Positions 26,740 through 35,767 of a DNA stretch of 64,000 nucleotides are shown here, piece after piece. The stretch spans positions 1 through 64,000 of the forward strand of contig NZ_CANLVZ010000011.1 in assembly GCF_947494755.1 (NCBI RefSeq), in the 5' to 3' direction. Made by a program: the position numbers and the translations under genes. Numbering within the stretch: the stretch's first letter is position 1; the number at the start of each line of letters is the position of its first letter. The notes under the pieces are model-generated. The model was not told where the DNA came from. It searched no databases and saw nothing but the letters and a program-made list of their open reading frames with translations. The stretch comes from an uncultured Tateyamaria sp. (GTDB taxonomy: Bacteria > Pseudomonadota > Alphaproteobacteria > Rhodobacterales > Rhodobacteraceae).

Positions 26740-27671
26740 GCCTTGCGCCATATGTCCGGATCGTAGCCCGCGGACAGGGCCGGGCGCGCCCGCTGACGCT
26801 GGAAGAAGCATTTGAAGCGATGACGCTGATTCTGGCCGACAAAGCCGCCCCCGAGGCCGTGGGGGCCTTGCTGATGGTCCTGCGCATGCGCGGCGAAACC
26901 CCGGCTGAGATCGCGGGCTTCACACGCGCCTTGCGCGCCTTTGCCCAAGCGGGCGTGGCCGAGGCCGACCTTGATTGGCCCTCTTATGCGGCGGGGCGGA
27001 GCCGGGGTGCGCCGCTGTTCGTCTTGGCCGCAAATCTTGTCGGGCAGGCGGGATACCGGGTTCACCTGCACGGCTGGAATGCGCATCCCTCTCAAATGGT
27101 TGCGGTCGCCGATGTGGTTGATCTGATGGGGCCAAATGTCAGCTATGATCCGCTTCAGACGCTGTGCCACAAGGCGTTCAAAATATTGAAATTGCGTGAT
27201 ATTTTTGGTCTGCGATCCTGTTTCAATACAGTGTTGCGGATGTGGAACCCCTCCCGCGCACCGGTCAGCGTGCAGGGCGTTTTTCACCCGTCTTATCGCG
27301 GCCTTCAGGCGAATGCTGCGGCCTTGTTGGGTCAAAGGGATTTGACCATCATCAAGGGCGGCGGCGGCGAGTTCGAGCGTCATCCGTCCAAGGATACCAC
27401 CCTGTTCGGCCTGCGCGATGGCACCCATATTGCCGAACATTGCGCGCCTCTTTCGGATCAGACCCGGCGGCTGCATGACGTCGATCACCGCGTTGATCTG
27501 TGTGGGCTGTGGCATGGCGCTGTGCAAGACCCGTTTGCGGTCGCCACGGTCACAGGGACGGCGGCGCTGGCGCTTTGGTCCCTCAAGGCTACCCCCACGG
27601 TCACCGCCGCCCAAGACATGGCCGCCGCCCTTTGGGTCGCGCGTCACCAGCAAGAAAGTCGTCTCGCATGA
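26736..27671 (+). CDS. TrpD2/YbiB-type nucleoside phosphorylase-fold protein in the nas operon
   Basis: A 311-residue member of the anthranilate phosphoribosyltransferase-like superfamily, commonly annotated as glycosyl transferase. The helical N-terminal domain shows AFEAMTLILADKAAPEAVGA and LLMVLRMRGETPAEIAGFTR, and the alpha/beta core includes LRDIFGLRSCFNTVLRMWNP. The PRPP-binding residues of true TrpD are not recognisable, so tryptophan synthesis is unlikely. The E. coli relative YbiB binds nucleic acid. It overlaps nasA and cysG by ATGA on either side, so it belongs to nitrate assimilation, perhaps in siroheme or cofactor handling. The role is unknown. Confidence 0.75.
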   Translation: MSLAPYVRIVARGQGRARPLTLEEAFEAMTLILADKAAPEAVGALLMVLRMRGETPAEIAGFTRALRAFAQAGVAEADLDWPSYAAGRSRGAPLFVLAANLVGQAGYRVHLHGWNAHPSQMVAVADVVDLMGPNVSYDPLQTLCHKAFKILKLRDIFGLRSCFNTVLRMWNPSRAPVSVQGVFHPSYRGLQANAAALLGQRDLTIIKGGGGEFERHPSKDTTLFGLRDGTHIAEHCAPLSDQTRRLHDVDHRVDLCGLWHGAVQDPFAVATVTGTAALALWSLKATPTVTAAQDMAAALWVARHQQESRLA

Positions 27672-29068
27672 AAACCTTTCCAATGTTCCTTCAAATGGCT
27701 GGCCGCCGCGTCGTGATCGCAGGCGGTCAGGAACAGGCAGCGCAAAAGGCGCGGTTGATCCTGAAGACCGAGGCGGAAGTTGTGATCCTGGCCCCCGATC
27801 TGGACGCCGAATTGGCCAGCCTTAACGCATGCGGACGGGTGACACATCGCACGGGTCCGATTGGGCCTGCCGACTTTGAGAACAGCGCGCTTGTCTTTGT
27901 CGCCACGGGGTGCCCGGCTGCGGATATGACCCTGCATGATCTGGCCAAGGCGGGTGGGGCGACGGTCAATGTCGTGGATCAGCCGGCCTTATGTGACGCG
28001 ATCACCCCCTCGATCGTGGACCGCGATCCGGTCGTGGTTGCCATCGGCACCGAAGGCACAGCGCCCGTGCTGGCCCGCCAGATCAAGACCCGGCTCGAAG
28101 AGACGCTGGAGCCCCGTCTGGGCGATCTGGCCGCATTGGCAGGGCGGTTGCGGGCGGCGGCGGCGGCCCGCCTTGCCCCGCGCCGTCGGCGGGATTTGTG
28201 GCGATGGGTGTTCAATGACAGCCCCCGCCGCACCTTTGTCAGCGGGGCCGAACGGGCGGCGGCCAAGATGATCAAGACTGCGATTGAGCGGGACGATTTC
28301 GGGGATATGCAACAGGGCAGCGTCAGCCTTGTCGGGGCCGGGCCGGGGGCCAAAGATCTGATCACCCTGCGCGGTGTGCAACGCCTGCAGGAAGCGGATG
28401 TGATTTTTTACGACCGGTTGCTTGATCCCGAGATCTTGGAGCTGGCCCGCCGCGACGCCGAGCGCATCTATGTGGGCAAGGCACCGGGTTGTCATAGCTG
28501 GCCGCAGGAGAAAATCACGCAAAGCGTGGTTGCCGCAGCCAAGCGCGGGCAGCGGGTGGTGCGTTTGAAATGTGGGGATCCGGGCGTCTTTGGACGCAGC
28601 ACCGAAGAGATGGCGGCGTTGGCGCAAGCCGATATTCCGTTCGAAGTCGTTCCCGGTATCACAGCCGCCTGCGCTGCGGCGGCGGCGGTGGGCGACAGCC
28701 TGACAGAACGGGGGCAAATCGACACGCTGGTGTTGACGACCGGGCACCGCGCCGACGGATACGTGGTGCCTGCTGCGATTGATGCGATCCAGCCGGGGAT
28801 CAGCGTGGCGCTTTACATGGCGGTTGGTGCCGCCCCGGCGATTGCACGCGCCTTGCAGGATCGCCATCCGCATGTGCCCTTTGCGGTCAAGGTCGTTGCC
28901 AAAGCCCAACGCGCTGGTCAGGTGTCGGCCACTTGCACCATCTCGACCCTTGAACAAACGTTGATGGACCGCGCGATCACGGGCGCTGCTATGGTGTTTA
29001 TCAGCTGGCCGGCCAAGGCGCAGGCCCAACCGGGCACCATGTCCGTTGCTGATCGCAGCGTCGCCTAA
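27668..29068 (+). CDS. cysG: Siroheme synthase (uroporphyrinogen-III methyltransferase/precorrin-2 dehydrogenase/ferrochelatase)
   Basis: Makes siroheme, the cofactor of NirB next door. The 466-residue fusion has an N-terminal dehydrogenase/chelatase domain (GRRVVIAGGQEQAAQKARLI; VVNVVDQPALCDAITPSIVD) and a C-terminal SUMT domain from about residue 215 (VSLVGAGPGAKDLITLRGVQ; VIFYDRLLDPEILELA; VVRLKCGDPGVFGR; VVPGITAACAAAA). The ATG overlaps the previous stop (ATGA). Its own stop shares four bases with the convergent hydroxylase gene, and there is no room for a terminator. Confidence 0.94.
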   Translation: MKTFPMFLQMAGRRVVIAGGQEQAAQKARLILKTEAEVVILAPDLDAELASLNACGRVTHRTGPIGPADFENSALVFVATGCPAADMTLHDLAKAGGATVNVVDQPALCDAITPSIVDRDPVVVAIGTEGTAPVLARQIKTRLEETLEPRLGDLAALAGRLRAAAAARLAPRRRRDLWRWVFNDSPRRTFVSGAERAAAKMIKTAIERDDFGDMQQGSVSLVGAGPGAKDLITLRGVQRLQEADVIFYDRLLDPEILELARRDAERIYVGKAPGCHSWPQEKITQSVVAAAKRGQRVVRLKCGDPGVFGRSTEEMAALAQADIPFEVVPGITAACAAAAAVGDSLTERGQIDTLVLTTGHRADGYVVPAAIDAIQPGISVALYMAVGAAPAIARALQDRHPHVPFAVKVVAKAQRAGQVSATCTISTLEQTLMDRAITGAAMVFISWPAKAQAQPGTMSVADRSVA

Positions 29069-30942
29069 GGTCTCGCGGGGCGCAACACAGCGCCAAGCAG
29101 CGCGTCAATCCGCCATATCTCATCAAATGCGGCCACCTCGGCCACATATTGATCGGGGCGCAACAGGACAGCGACCCCGCGGTCCCGATCCACGCCGCGC
29201 AGGTCGAAAATGTCGGGGCCATCCAGCGATGGGCAAAACACCTTTTCATAGTCCGTGAGGGCCATGGGCCCTTTTTGCGGCAGCAGCAGCGCGGGCAGTT
29301 TGGTCAGATCCACCTCGCGGTGGGGGCTTTGCAGGATGGCACGTATGTCCAGAACACTATCAATATCAGCACCTTGCGGTGTGTAGCGCGCGATCAGACC
29401 GTTCCCTTGGCCAAGGCCCGCGCAGATCTGGGCAAGCGGCCCACCCTCGGCACCCTTGTCCCCGCGCGGAGCAAACAGCATCACCCGCCAGCGCCCATCC
29501 GCCTTCAGCACATGACCAAGATGGAGCGGTTTGGCATCCGCCAACCGGATCACCGGAGCGGAGTGAAAGCGGGTTCCGGCTGCAAACCCCGTGGCAAGGT
29601 TGGGCGCGCGGGGCGTGGCGGTGATGAGGGACGGGGCATAGCATGTCTCGACCCCGGCGGTGTAACGACCGTGGCGCTGGAAATAGTGCTGGAATTGCGC
29701 TTTTTCAGCGTCCGTCCGGGGCTTGGCGCTGAACAGCCGAGCCATGTCGCGGTCAAAGTCGATCAGTTCGCGCGCCGTGGCCTGCCGTTCTTGTCCGTAG
29801 GTGTCGAGCAGGTGCGGCACTGCCTGGCCACGCAACACGCACGCCAGCTTCCAGCCCAGATTGAACGCATCGGCCATCGACACATTCATGCCCTGACCGG
29901 CCTTGGGACTGTGGGTATGGCAGGCATCACCCGCGATGAAGATGCGGGGCACGCGGCTGCCACGCGCCGCCTCGGGTACATCGTCGAACGCATCACAGAC
30001 GCGCTGCCCGATTTCATAGGCCGACCACCACGCGACCTCGGCGACCTCCAGCGTGTAAGGCGCAAGAATGCGCCGGGCCTTGGCGATGATGCTGTCAGCG
30101 GTCACGTTGCGGTCCGCCGCACGCTCGCCCTCGGCCAGCGCATCCAGTTCGATATAAAGGCGCACCATGTAGCCGCCCTCGCGCGGGATCACGAGGATGC
30201 TGCCCGCATCCGCCGATTGGATCGCGCATTTCAGGCGGATGTCGGGAAAATCCGTACGCGGCAGTATGTCCATCACGCCCCAAAGCTGGCGGGCCGAGTC
30301 GCCTTCCAAGCGATGCCCCAAGGCCCGGCGCACCCCGCTGCGCGCCCCGTCACAGCCCACCACGAACCGTGCGCGGATTGTTTCTTGGATCTCGGGCGCA
30401 TCGACATGCTCGAAGGTGGCGGTGATGGGCGCGTCGGGGTCATCAGGGCGCACAAGGTCGATCAGACGGCGGTTGTAGTCCGGCGTCAGGCGGCGCGGCG
30501 AATTGCGCATCTGTTCGAGATAGAAATCATGGATGCGCGCCTGACTGAGAATGACATGGGGCATTTCCGACAGGTCTTCGGCCACGTCCTCAATCCGGTC
30601 CACGCGCGCCAGAGGGCGATCCGCGTCCGGGCGCCAGAACGTGACCTCATTAACCTGGTAGCCTTCCTTGATGACCTTTTCGGCAAATCCGAACGCCTCG
30701 AACATCTCGATCGAGCGGCAGGCGATACCATCGGCTTGCCCGACCTCAAGGGGGCCGGGTTTCTGGTCCACGATCCGCACCGATATGTCGCTGAAGGGGC
30801 AAAGCTGCGTGGCCAGCGTCAGGCCCGCCGGGCCGCAGCCCACGATCAAGACGTCAACGATATCAGGGGTCTGACCGGCCATCTCGGCGGCACGGGCCAC
30901 GGACGGATCGCCGGGGCGAAAGCCGCTTTCATGGTATTGCAC
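29065..30942 (-). CDS. FAD-dependent aromatic hydroxylase, 3-hydroxybenzoate 4-monooxygenase/phenol hydroxylase type
   Basis: A 625-residue class A flavoprotein with the extended phenol-hydroxylase layout. The FAD fold comes first (VDVLIVGCGPAGLTLATQL), then the DG motif (VVGCDGARSGVRRALGHRLE) and the GD motif (IFIAGDACHTHSPKAGQGMN). A C-terminal thioredoxin-like dimerisation domain follows from about residue 440. Known relatives hydroxylate 3-hydroxybenzoate or phenol with NADPH. The start is taken as the GTG at 30942, with AAAGGTGAGG upstream. It lies 28 bases downstream of the aldo/keto reductase gene in the same direction, so they are probably one transcript. The substrate is unproven. 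Confidence 0.82.
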   Translation of the reverse strand: MQYHESGFRPGDPSVARAAEMAGQTPDIVDVLIVGCGPAGLTLATQLCPFSDISVRIVDQKPGPLEVGQADGIACRSIEMFEAFGFAEKVIKEGYQVNEVTFWRPDADRPLARVDRIEDVAEDLSEMPHVILSQARIHDFYLEQMRNSPRRLTPDYNRRLIDLVRPDDPDAPITATFEHVDAPEIQETIRARFVVGCDGARSGVRRALGHRLEGDSARQLWGVMDILPRTDFPDIRLKCAIQSADAGSILVIPREGGYMVRLYIELDALAEGERAADRNVTADSIIAKARRILAPYTLEVAEVAWWSAYEIGQRVCDAFDDVPEAARGSRVPRIFIAGDACHTHSPKAGQGMNVSMADAFNLGWKLACVLRGQAVPHLLDTYGQERQATARELIDFDRDMARLFSAKPRTDAEKAQFQHYFQRHGRYTAGVETCYAPSLITATPRAPNLATGFAAGTRFHSAPVIRLADAKPLHLGHVLKADGRWRVMLFAPRGDKGAEGGPLAQICAGLGQGNGLIARYTPQGADIDSVLDIRAILQSPHREVDLTKLPALLLPQKGPMALTDYEKVFCPSLDGPDIFDLRGVDRDRGVAVLLRPDQYVAEVAAFDEIWRIDALLGAVLRPARP

Positions 30943-30970
30943 GGGCGCACCTCACCTTTGGTTGGGACAT

Positions 30971-31972
30971 CTAACAGTATTTTTCGGGCCCGTTCCACTG
31001 CGCTGGGGAATAACGGTCGCCGTGCGCCCATCCGATGGGCAACACCGCGTCGATGGCCGCCAACTCCTCCGCGCTCAAGGTGCGTGTCGCCCCTTGAAGA
31101 AGTTGCTGGAAATGCGCCACTGACCGCGTGCCGGGGATGGGGATGATGTGATCACCCTGTGCCAGCAGCCATGCGATGGCGAGACCCGCCGCAGGCAGCC
31201 CCATATCAGCAGCGAGCGCGCGAAAGGGGACGGTTGCTGCGATATTGGCGCTGTAATTCGGCTCCACAAACCGGGGGTTATTCACCAGAAAGCCGAGGTC
31301 TTGCACGGCGGAGTGGCTGAGGGGGGTGTCCGTCAGCAAGGACCGGCCCACCGGCGAAAAGGCGACCAGGGCAGTGCCAATTTCGGCGCAGGTCTGCACC
31401 AGACCCATCTCGGGTGAGCGGGTCGAGAGCGAATATTCCGACTGAACGGCGGCGACAGGATGGACCGCGTGGGCGCGGCGCAGCGAGGTCGGCGCGATCT
31501 CGGAAAAGCCGATGGCGCGCGTCTTGCCGGATTTGACCAGTGCGGCCAGCGTCTCGGTTACCTCTTCGATGGGCAGGGCCGGATCGCGCCGGTGGACATA
31601 GTAAAGATCGACCGCCTCGACGCCGAGCCGCTTGAGACTGGCGTCAAGTTCAGCCTCCAGATGGGCGCGGGAGTTGTCAAAGATGTTGCCGGGACCATTG
31701 GGATTGCGTGTGATGCCCCCTTTGGTGGCAATGGTGAAATGATCGCGCGCGTCCGGATTGGCGGCAAGATAGGTGCCGATGACCGTCTCGGACGTGCCCA
31801 TCCCATAAACGTTGGCGGTGTCGATATGGGTCACACCGGCGACGCGGGCCGCATCAAGAATGGCGTGGCTGTTGGCCTCGTTCGTGGCCCCGTAGAAATT
31901 CGAGAACGACATCGCACCGATCCCGAGCGGATGCACGTGAGGGCCGTTTTGGCCAAGCGGGCGGGTCTGCAT
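30971..31972 (-). CDS. Aldo/keto reductase
   Basis: A 333-residue (alpha/beta)8 NADPH-dependent oxidoreductase. It shows RPLGQNGPHVHPLGIGAMSF, the tetrad Asp and Tyr in HIDTANVYGMG, Lys in IATKGG, and His in LYYVHRRDPALP. The C-terminal coenzyme site is IPIPGTRSVAHFQQLLQGA. The overall pattern is the YakC/AKR13-like branch. ATG 31972 is chosen because AAAAGGAG lies just upstream. It leads a probable two-gene unit with the hydroxylase and diverges from TRAP transporter 2, with which it may share substrate-responsive control. Confidence 0.9.
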   Translation of the reverse strand: MQTRPLGQNGPHVHPLGIGAMSFSNFYGATNEANSHAILDAARVAGVTHIDTANVYGMGTSETVIGTYLAANPDARDHFTIATKGGITRNPNGPGNIFDNSRAHLEAELDASLKRLGVEAVDLYYVHRRDPALPIEEVTETLAALVKSGKTRAIGFSEIAPTSLRRAHAVHPVAAVQSEYSLSTRSPEMGLVQTCAEIGTALVAFSPVGRSLLTDTPLSHSAVQDLGFLVNNPRFVEPNYSANIAATVPFRALAADMGLPAAGLAIAWLLAQGDHIIPIPGTRSVAHFQQLLQGATRTLSAEELAAIDAVLPIGWAHGDRYSPAQWNGPEKYC

Positions 31973-32134
31973 ATCGGGCTCCTTTTGGGGTCGGTTTGTC
32001 AGGACCTGCTGTGCAGTAAAACGCCTTGCCCGCGCCCTTGCGACAATAAAATTGACTTGAAAGGCCAAACCTTCAAAACTTTGACTCCGCGCCACCGGGA
32101 CGTGAGATCCCGAAGACAAGTCTGGGAGGACTCT
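31973..32134. promoter_or_regulatory. Divergent promoter region of the aldo/keto reductase and TRAP 2
   Basis: A 162-base gap serving both directions. It holds an AT-rich stretch (about 32040-32085) with an imperfect dyad, TTGAAAGG facing CCTTCAA, which could be an operator. GGGAGGA at 32124-32130 is the ribosome site of the rightward dctP. No promoter boxes could be fixed with confidence. Confidence 0.35.
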
Positions 32135-33121
32135 ATGAAGTTAACTGCTCTGACAGCAGCCGCTGCGGCTGCGTGCCTGACCTTTGGAACCGCCGCCAGC
32201 GCCGAGACGCTGCGCCTGTCGCATCAATGGTCGAACACGGATGTGCGCCATCAGGTTGCCCAAATCGTGGCCGACGGTGTGGCCGAGGCGGATGTGGGCC
32301 TCGACATCCAGATCTTTGGCTCGAAGTCGCTGTTCAAGCCGCGCGAGCAGTACCGCCCCCTCAGCCGCGGGCAGCTCGATATGACCGTGTTGCCGCTCAG
32401 CTATGCAGGGGGCCAGCAACCCGCCTTCAACCTCACGCTGATGCCCGGCATGGTGAAAAACCACGATCACGCCGCGCGCCTGAGTGCGTCGCCTTTCATG
32501 GCCGCGCTCGAGGAAAAGATGGCCGAGGATGACGTGATGGTGCTGGTGCACGGCTATCTTGCGGGTGGTTTCGTCGGCAAGGACAAGTGCATCACCGCGC
32601 CTGAAGACGTGCAGGGCCTGCAGACCCGCGCCGCCGGTAAGGCGTTCGAACAGATGCTGGCCGGGGCAGGGGCGTCGATTGCCTCCATGGCCTCGTCCGA
32701 GATTTACAACGCCATGCAGACCGGCGTGCTGACGGCGGCCAACACCTCGTCCTCGTCTTTCGTGTCCTATCGGATTTACGAGCAGGTGAGCTGCTATACC
32801 CCTGCGGGTGATGTGGCGCTGTGGTTCATGTACCAACCCCTGCTGATGAACAAATCCAAGTTCGACAGCCTCACCCCCGAACAGCAGACCGCGCTGACCG
32901 AGGCGGCCGCCAAGGCCGAGGCGTTCTATCTGGAAGAGGCAAAAAAGCAGGATGCGGCGTCCGAACAGGTGTTCCGCGATGCGGGCGTCGAGATCGCCCA
33001 GATGTCGGCCGAGGATTTTGAGGCGTGGCGCGCATTGGCGCAGGAAACCTCCTACAAAGCCTTTGTCGAGGAAGTGCCCGATGGGCAGGAACTGCTTGAT
33101 ATGGCGCTGGCTGTCGAGTGA
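32135..33121 (+). CDS. TRAP transporter 2 substrate-binding protein (DctP family)
   Basis: A 328-residue periplasmic binding protein. The signal peptide (MKLTALTAAAAAACLTFGTA) ends at about ASA, residue 23. The mature protein begins ETLRLSHQWSNTDVRHQVAQ. It also shows FKPREQYRPLSRGQLDMTVL and VQGLQTRAAGKAFEQMLAGA, the region of the conserved substrate arginine, followed by SEIYNAMQTGVLTAANTSSS. Two cysteines near residues 152 and 215 may be linked. It is followed by a 9-bp intercistronic hairpin. Divergence from an aromatic hydroxylase operon hints at an aromatic or organic acid ligand. Confidence 0.9.
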   Translation: MKLTALTAAAAAACLTFGTAASAETLRLSHQWSNTDVRHQVAQIVADGVAEADVGLDIQIFGSKSLFKPREQYRPLSRGQLDMTVLPLSYAGGQQPAFNLTLMPGMVKNHDHAARLSASPFMAALEEKMAEDDVMVLVHGYLAGGFVGKDKCITAPEDVQGLQTRAAGKAFEQMLAGAGASIASMASSEIYNAMQTGVLTAANTSSSSFVSYRIYEQVSCYTPAGDVALWFMYQPLLMNKSKFDSLTPEQQTALTEAAAKAEAFYLEEAKKQDAASEQVFRDAGVEIAQMSAEDFEAWRALAQETSYKAFVEEVPDGQELLDMALAVE

Positions 33122-33132
33122 TCCAAAACACC

Positions 33133-33156
33133 GGAGGGCGCTGCCGCGCGCCCTCC
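33133..33156 (+). promoter_or_regulatory. Intercistronic hairpin after dctP of TRAP 2
   Basis: A perfect 9-bp stem (GGAGGGCGC, 33133-33141, with GCGCCCTCC, 33148-33156) and a six-base loop, 11 bases after the dctP stop, without a U-run. It has the same position and form as in the other two TRAP operons. Confidence 0.6.
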
Positions 33157-33189
33157 TGATCCAATACTCCAGATTTCAGGGATAGTGTG

Positions 33190-33738
33190 ATGGCGGGCCA
33201 AAGTGCGGCCAAGGCGGCGCAGACGGGCAACAACCCGTTTCTGCGCGGCGTGGCGACCCTTTCGACAATCGCGGGCTTCTTTTCGGCGGGCATGATCGTG
33301 GCGGCGGTGGCGATCACCTGCCAGATGATCTTTATCCGCTTCGTGCTGAACGGCTCGACCGTGTGGCAGACCGAGGCGGTTGTCTACCTCGCCATCGGGG
33401 CCACTCTGATCGGGTTGCCCTACGTGCAGCGGCTGCGGGGCCATGTGAACGTGGACCTGATCCCGCTGTCGCTTGGGCCGCGTGCCCGCTATGGCATGGC
33501 CGTCTTTACCCTATCGCAGTCCATCCTGATGGTCGCGATCATGCTGTTTTTCGGGTGGGAGTTCTGGCACCTCGCCTATGAGCGCAACTGGAAGTCCGAC
33601 ACCGTATGGGGTGTGCGGCTGTGGATTCCCTATGCCGCGCTGCCTATCGGGTTTGCGCTGTTCCTTTTACAACTGATCGCCGATCTGGTCGCGCTCGTGC
33701 TCAAGATCGACACACCTTTTGGTCTGGGGGACGCATAG
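33190..33738 (+). CDS. TRAP transporter 2 small permease (DctQ family)
   Basis: A 182-residue four-helix membrane protein. It shows SAGMIVAAVAITCQMIFIRF (helix 1), the DctQ block VWQTEAVVYLAIGATLIGLP followed by YVQRLRGHVNVDLIP, and two further helices. The ATG at 33190 is preferred to the GTG at 33187 because AGGGA lies at the right distance. Its TAG stop shares the G with the GTG start of the large permease. It works with the neighbouring DctP and DctM. Confidence 0.9.
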   Translation: MAGQSAAKAAQTGNNPFLRGVATLSTIAGFFSAGMIVAAVAITCQMIFIRFVLNGSTVWQTEAVVYLAIGATLIGLPYVQRLRGHVNVDLIPLSLGPRARYGMAVFTLSQSILMVAIMLFFGWEFWHLAYERNWKSDTVWGVRLWIPYAALPIGFALFLLQLIADLVALVLKIDTPFGLGDA

Positions 33739-35054
33739 TGGATCCGCTCACGCTTGGCGCGCTGGTCGCTGTCTGCACGATCCTTGTCCTCTTTTCCGGC
33801 GTGTCGGTCGCCCTTGGGCTGCTGATCGTCTCGACCGGGTTTCTGCTGATCTTCGACGGGATGCGCTCGCTTGAATTGCTGCCTGAAATCCTGTTCGGCA
33901 AGCTCGACAACTTTGCGCTGCTCTCGATCCCGATGTTCATCATCATGGGCTCCTCCATCGCCTCGACCCGCGCGGGCGCGGACCTTTATGAGGCGCTCGA
34001 GCGTTGGCTGACCCGCGTGCCCGGCGGCCTCGTGATTTCGAACCTCGGGGCCTGTGCACTGTTTGCGGCCATGTCGGGCTCCAGCCCCGCAACCTGTGCG
34101 GCCATCGGTAAGATGGGCATCCCCGAGATGCGCAAGCGCGGCTACCCGGACGGGGTGGCGGCAGGCTCCATCGCGGCAGGCGGCACGCTCGGCATCCTGA
34201 TCCCCCCGTCCGTCACGATGATCGTCTACGGCATCGCGACCGAGACCTCGATTGGGCGGCTGTTCCTCGCAGGCGTCATTCCGGGGGTGCTGCTTGTGGC
34301 GCTGTTCATGGCGTGGTCGCTTTATTCCACGTGGAAATCGGGCGACCGGGCACTGCTTGCCACGACAAATTACACATGGCGGCAAAAGTTCGAAATCCTG
34401 CCGCGCGTGCTGCCCTTTCTCGCGATCATCGTTGGCGTGCTTTACGCGATGTATGGTGGGGTGGCGACGCCGTCTGAAACGGCCGCCGTGGGTGCGCTTT
34501 TGTGTCTGCTGATCGCGATGGTGATCTACAAGCTGTGGAATCCCGGCGATCTGTGGGTCGTGCTGCGCGACAGCACCAAGGAAAGCGTGATGATCCTGTT
34601 CATTATCGCCGCCGCCGGTGTGTTTTCCTACATGCTCTCAAGCCTTTACATCACCCAGTCCATCGCCAACTGGATCGGCACGCTGGATGTGAATCCGTGG
34701 GTCCTGATGGGGGCGGTGAACGTGTTTCTGATCGTCGCGGGATTCTTCCTGCCGCCCGTCGCCGTTATCCTGATGGCGGCCCCCATCCTGCTGCCCATCA
34801 TCACGACCGCAGGGTTCGATCCGATCTGGTTCGCGGTCGTGCTGACGATCAACATGGAGATCGGGCTGATTTCGCCCCCTGTCGGCCTCAACCTCTATGT
34901 CATCAACGGAATCGCGCCGGACATTTCGCTCAAGACCATCCTCACCGGATCGCTGCCGTTCGTGGGCTGCATGGTCATCGCGATCATCCTGCTGTGCTTT
35001 TTCCCCGGTCTGGCCACGTGGTTGCCCGATGCGGTGATGGGGCCATCGTTCTAG
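33738..35054 (+). CDS. TRAP transporter 2 large permease (DctM family)
   Basis: A 438-residue polytopic permease, the Na+-coupled transport channel of this TRAP system. Motifs are VPGGLVISNLGACALFAAMS, AAGSIAAGGTLGILIPPSVT and LTINMEIGLISPPVGLNLYV. It starts with a GTG overlapping the dctQ stop (TAGTG), the only start consistent with the family N-terminus VDPLTLGALVAVCTILVLFS. Its TAG stop lies in a CTAG that is also the stop of the convergent tupC gene, so no terminator separates them. Confidence 0.92.
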   Translation: MDPLTLGALVAVCTILVLFSGVSVALGLLIVSTGFLLIFDGMRSLELLPEILFGKLDNFALLSIPMFIIMGSSIASTRAGADLYEALERWLTRVPGGLVISNLGACALFAAMSGSSPATCAAIGKMGIPEMRKRGYPDGVAAGSIAAGGTLGILIPPSVTMIVYGIATETSIGRLFLAGVIPGVLLVALFMAWSLYSTWKSGDRALLATTNYTWRQKFEILPRVLPFLAIIVGVLYAMYGGVATPSETAAVGALLCLLIAMVIYKLWNPGDLWVVLRDSTKESVMILFIIAAAGVFSYMLSSLYITQSIANWIGTLDVNPWVLMGAVNVFLIVAGFFLPPVAVILMAAPILLPIITTAGFDPIWFAVVLTINMEIGLISPPVGLNLYVINGIAPDISLKTILTGSLPFVGCMVIAIILLCFFPGLATWLPDAVMGPSF

Positions 35055-35767
35055 TCGACGATGTCGCCGTCAAGGAACGCTTTGGTTTCGGGCTGTGCGG
35101 GCTGTGCAAAAACCTGCGTGGCAGGGCCCTGCTCGTGCAGCGCCCCGTTCAGCAGGAATACCACGTCGCTGCCCAGACGGCGCGCCTGACCCAGATCGTG
35201 CGTGGTCATGATGATGCGGGTGCCGCTGTCATGGGCGGCGCGCAGCACCGCCTCGATCTCGCGGGTTGAGCGGCCATCGAGGTTCGCGCAGGGCTCATCC
35301 AGAAACAGAACCGACGGCTGGCGGATCAGCGCGCGGGCGAGGGCGAGTTTCTGTTTCTCGCCGCCGGACAGACGCGGGGCGGGTTGGTCGAGCACATCCA
35401 TCAGGCCCACCCGCGCGGCCCAGAGCGACACCTCTCGCGCGATCTCGGCTTTGGACGTGCCGCGCAACTGCAACGGATAGGCCAGATTGTTGCGCACCGA
35501 CCGGCGCAGCATGATGGGCCGCTGAAACACGTAGGCCTGCGCCTGTTGTGCTGCGTCCGCAGGTGCGGACCATTGCACCGTTCCGCCTGACACACGCTCG
35601 ACCCCGTGCAGCACCTTCAGCAGCGTGGTCTTACCCGCCCCATTGGGACCAAGCACCACGGTGAACCCGCTCTCACCCAGGTCCAGATCGATGGGGCCAA
35701 GGATCGTCTTGCCCCGCCGTTTGACCGAGACGTCCCGCAAAGACACTGATAGAGGTGACATTACCAT
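35051..35767 (-). CDS. tupC: Tungstate-type ABC transporter ATP-binding protein
   Basis: A 238-residue ABC ATPase with Walker A GPNGAGKTT, signature LSGGEKQKLALARAL, Walker B VLFLDEPCANLD and H-loop MTTHDLGQARRLGSDVVFL. This pattern is closest to TupC/WtpC-like oxyanion importers, and the permease next door is clearly TupB-like. The start is either the ATG at 35767 or the one at 35761, which overlaps the tupB stop as TAATG; neither has a strong ribosome site. Its position in the formate dehydrogenase island suggests it supplies tungsten to that enzyme. No binding-protein gene accompanies it. Confidence 0.85.
   Translation of the reverse strand: MVMSPLSVSLRDVSVKRRGKTILGPIDLDLGESGFTVVLGPNGAGKTTLLKVLHGVERVSGGTVQWSAPADAAQQAQAYVFQRPIMLRRSVRNNLAYPLQLRGTSKAEIAREVSLWAARVGLMDVLDQPAPRLSGGEKQKLALARALIRQPSVLFLDEPCANLDGRSTREIEAVLRAAHDSGTRIIMTTHDLGQARRLGSDVVFLLNGALHEQGPATQVFAQPAQPETKAFLDGDIVD

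Noticed and set aside
29149-31146. Rightward open frame of 665 codons opposite the aromatic hydroxylase
   Set aside because: No recognisable motif, while the opposite strand shows all three FAD motifs of the hydroxylase.
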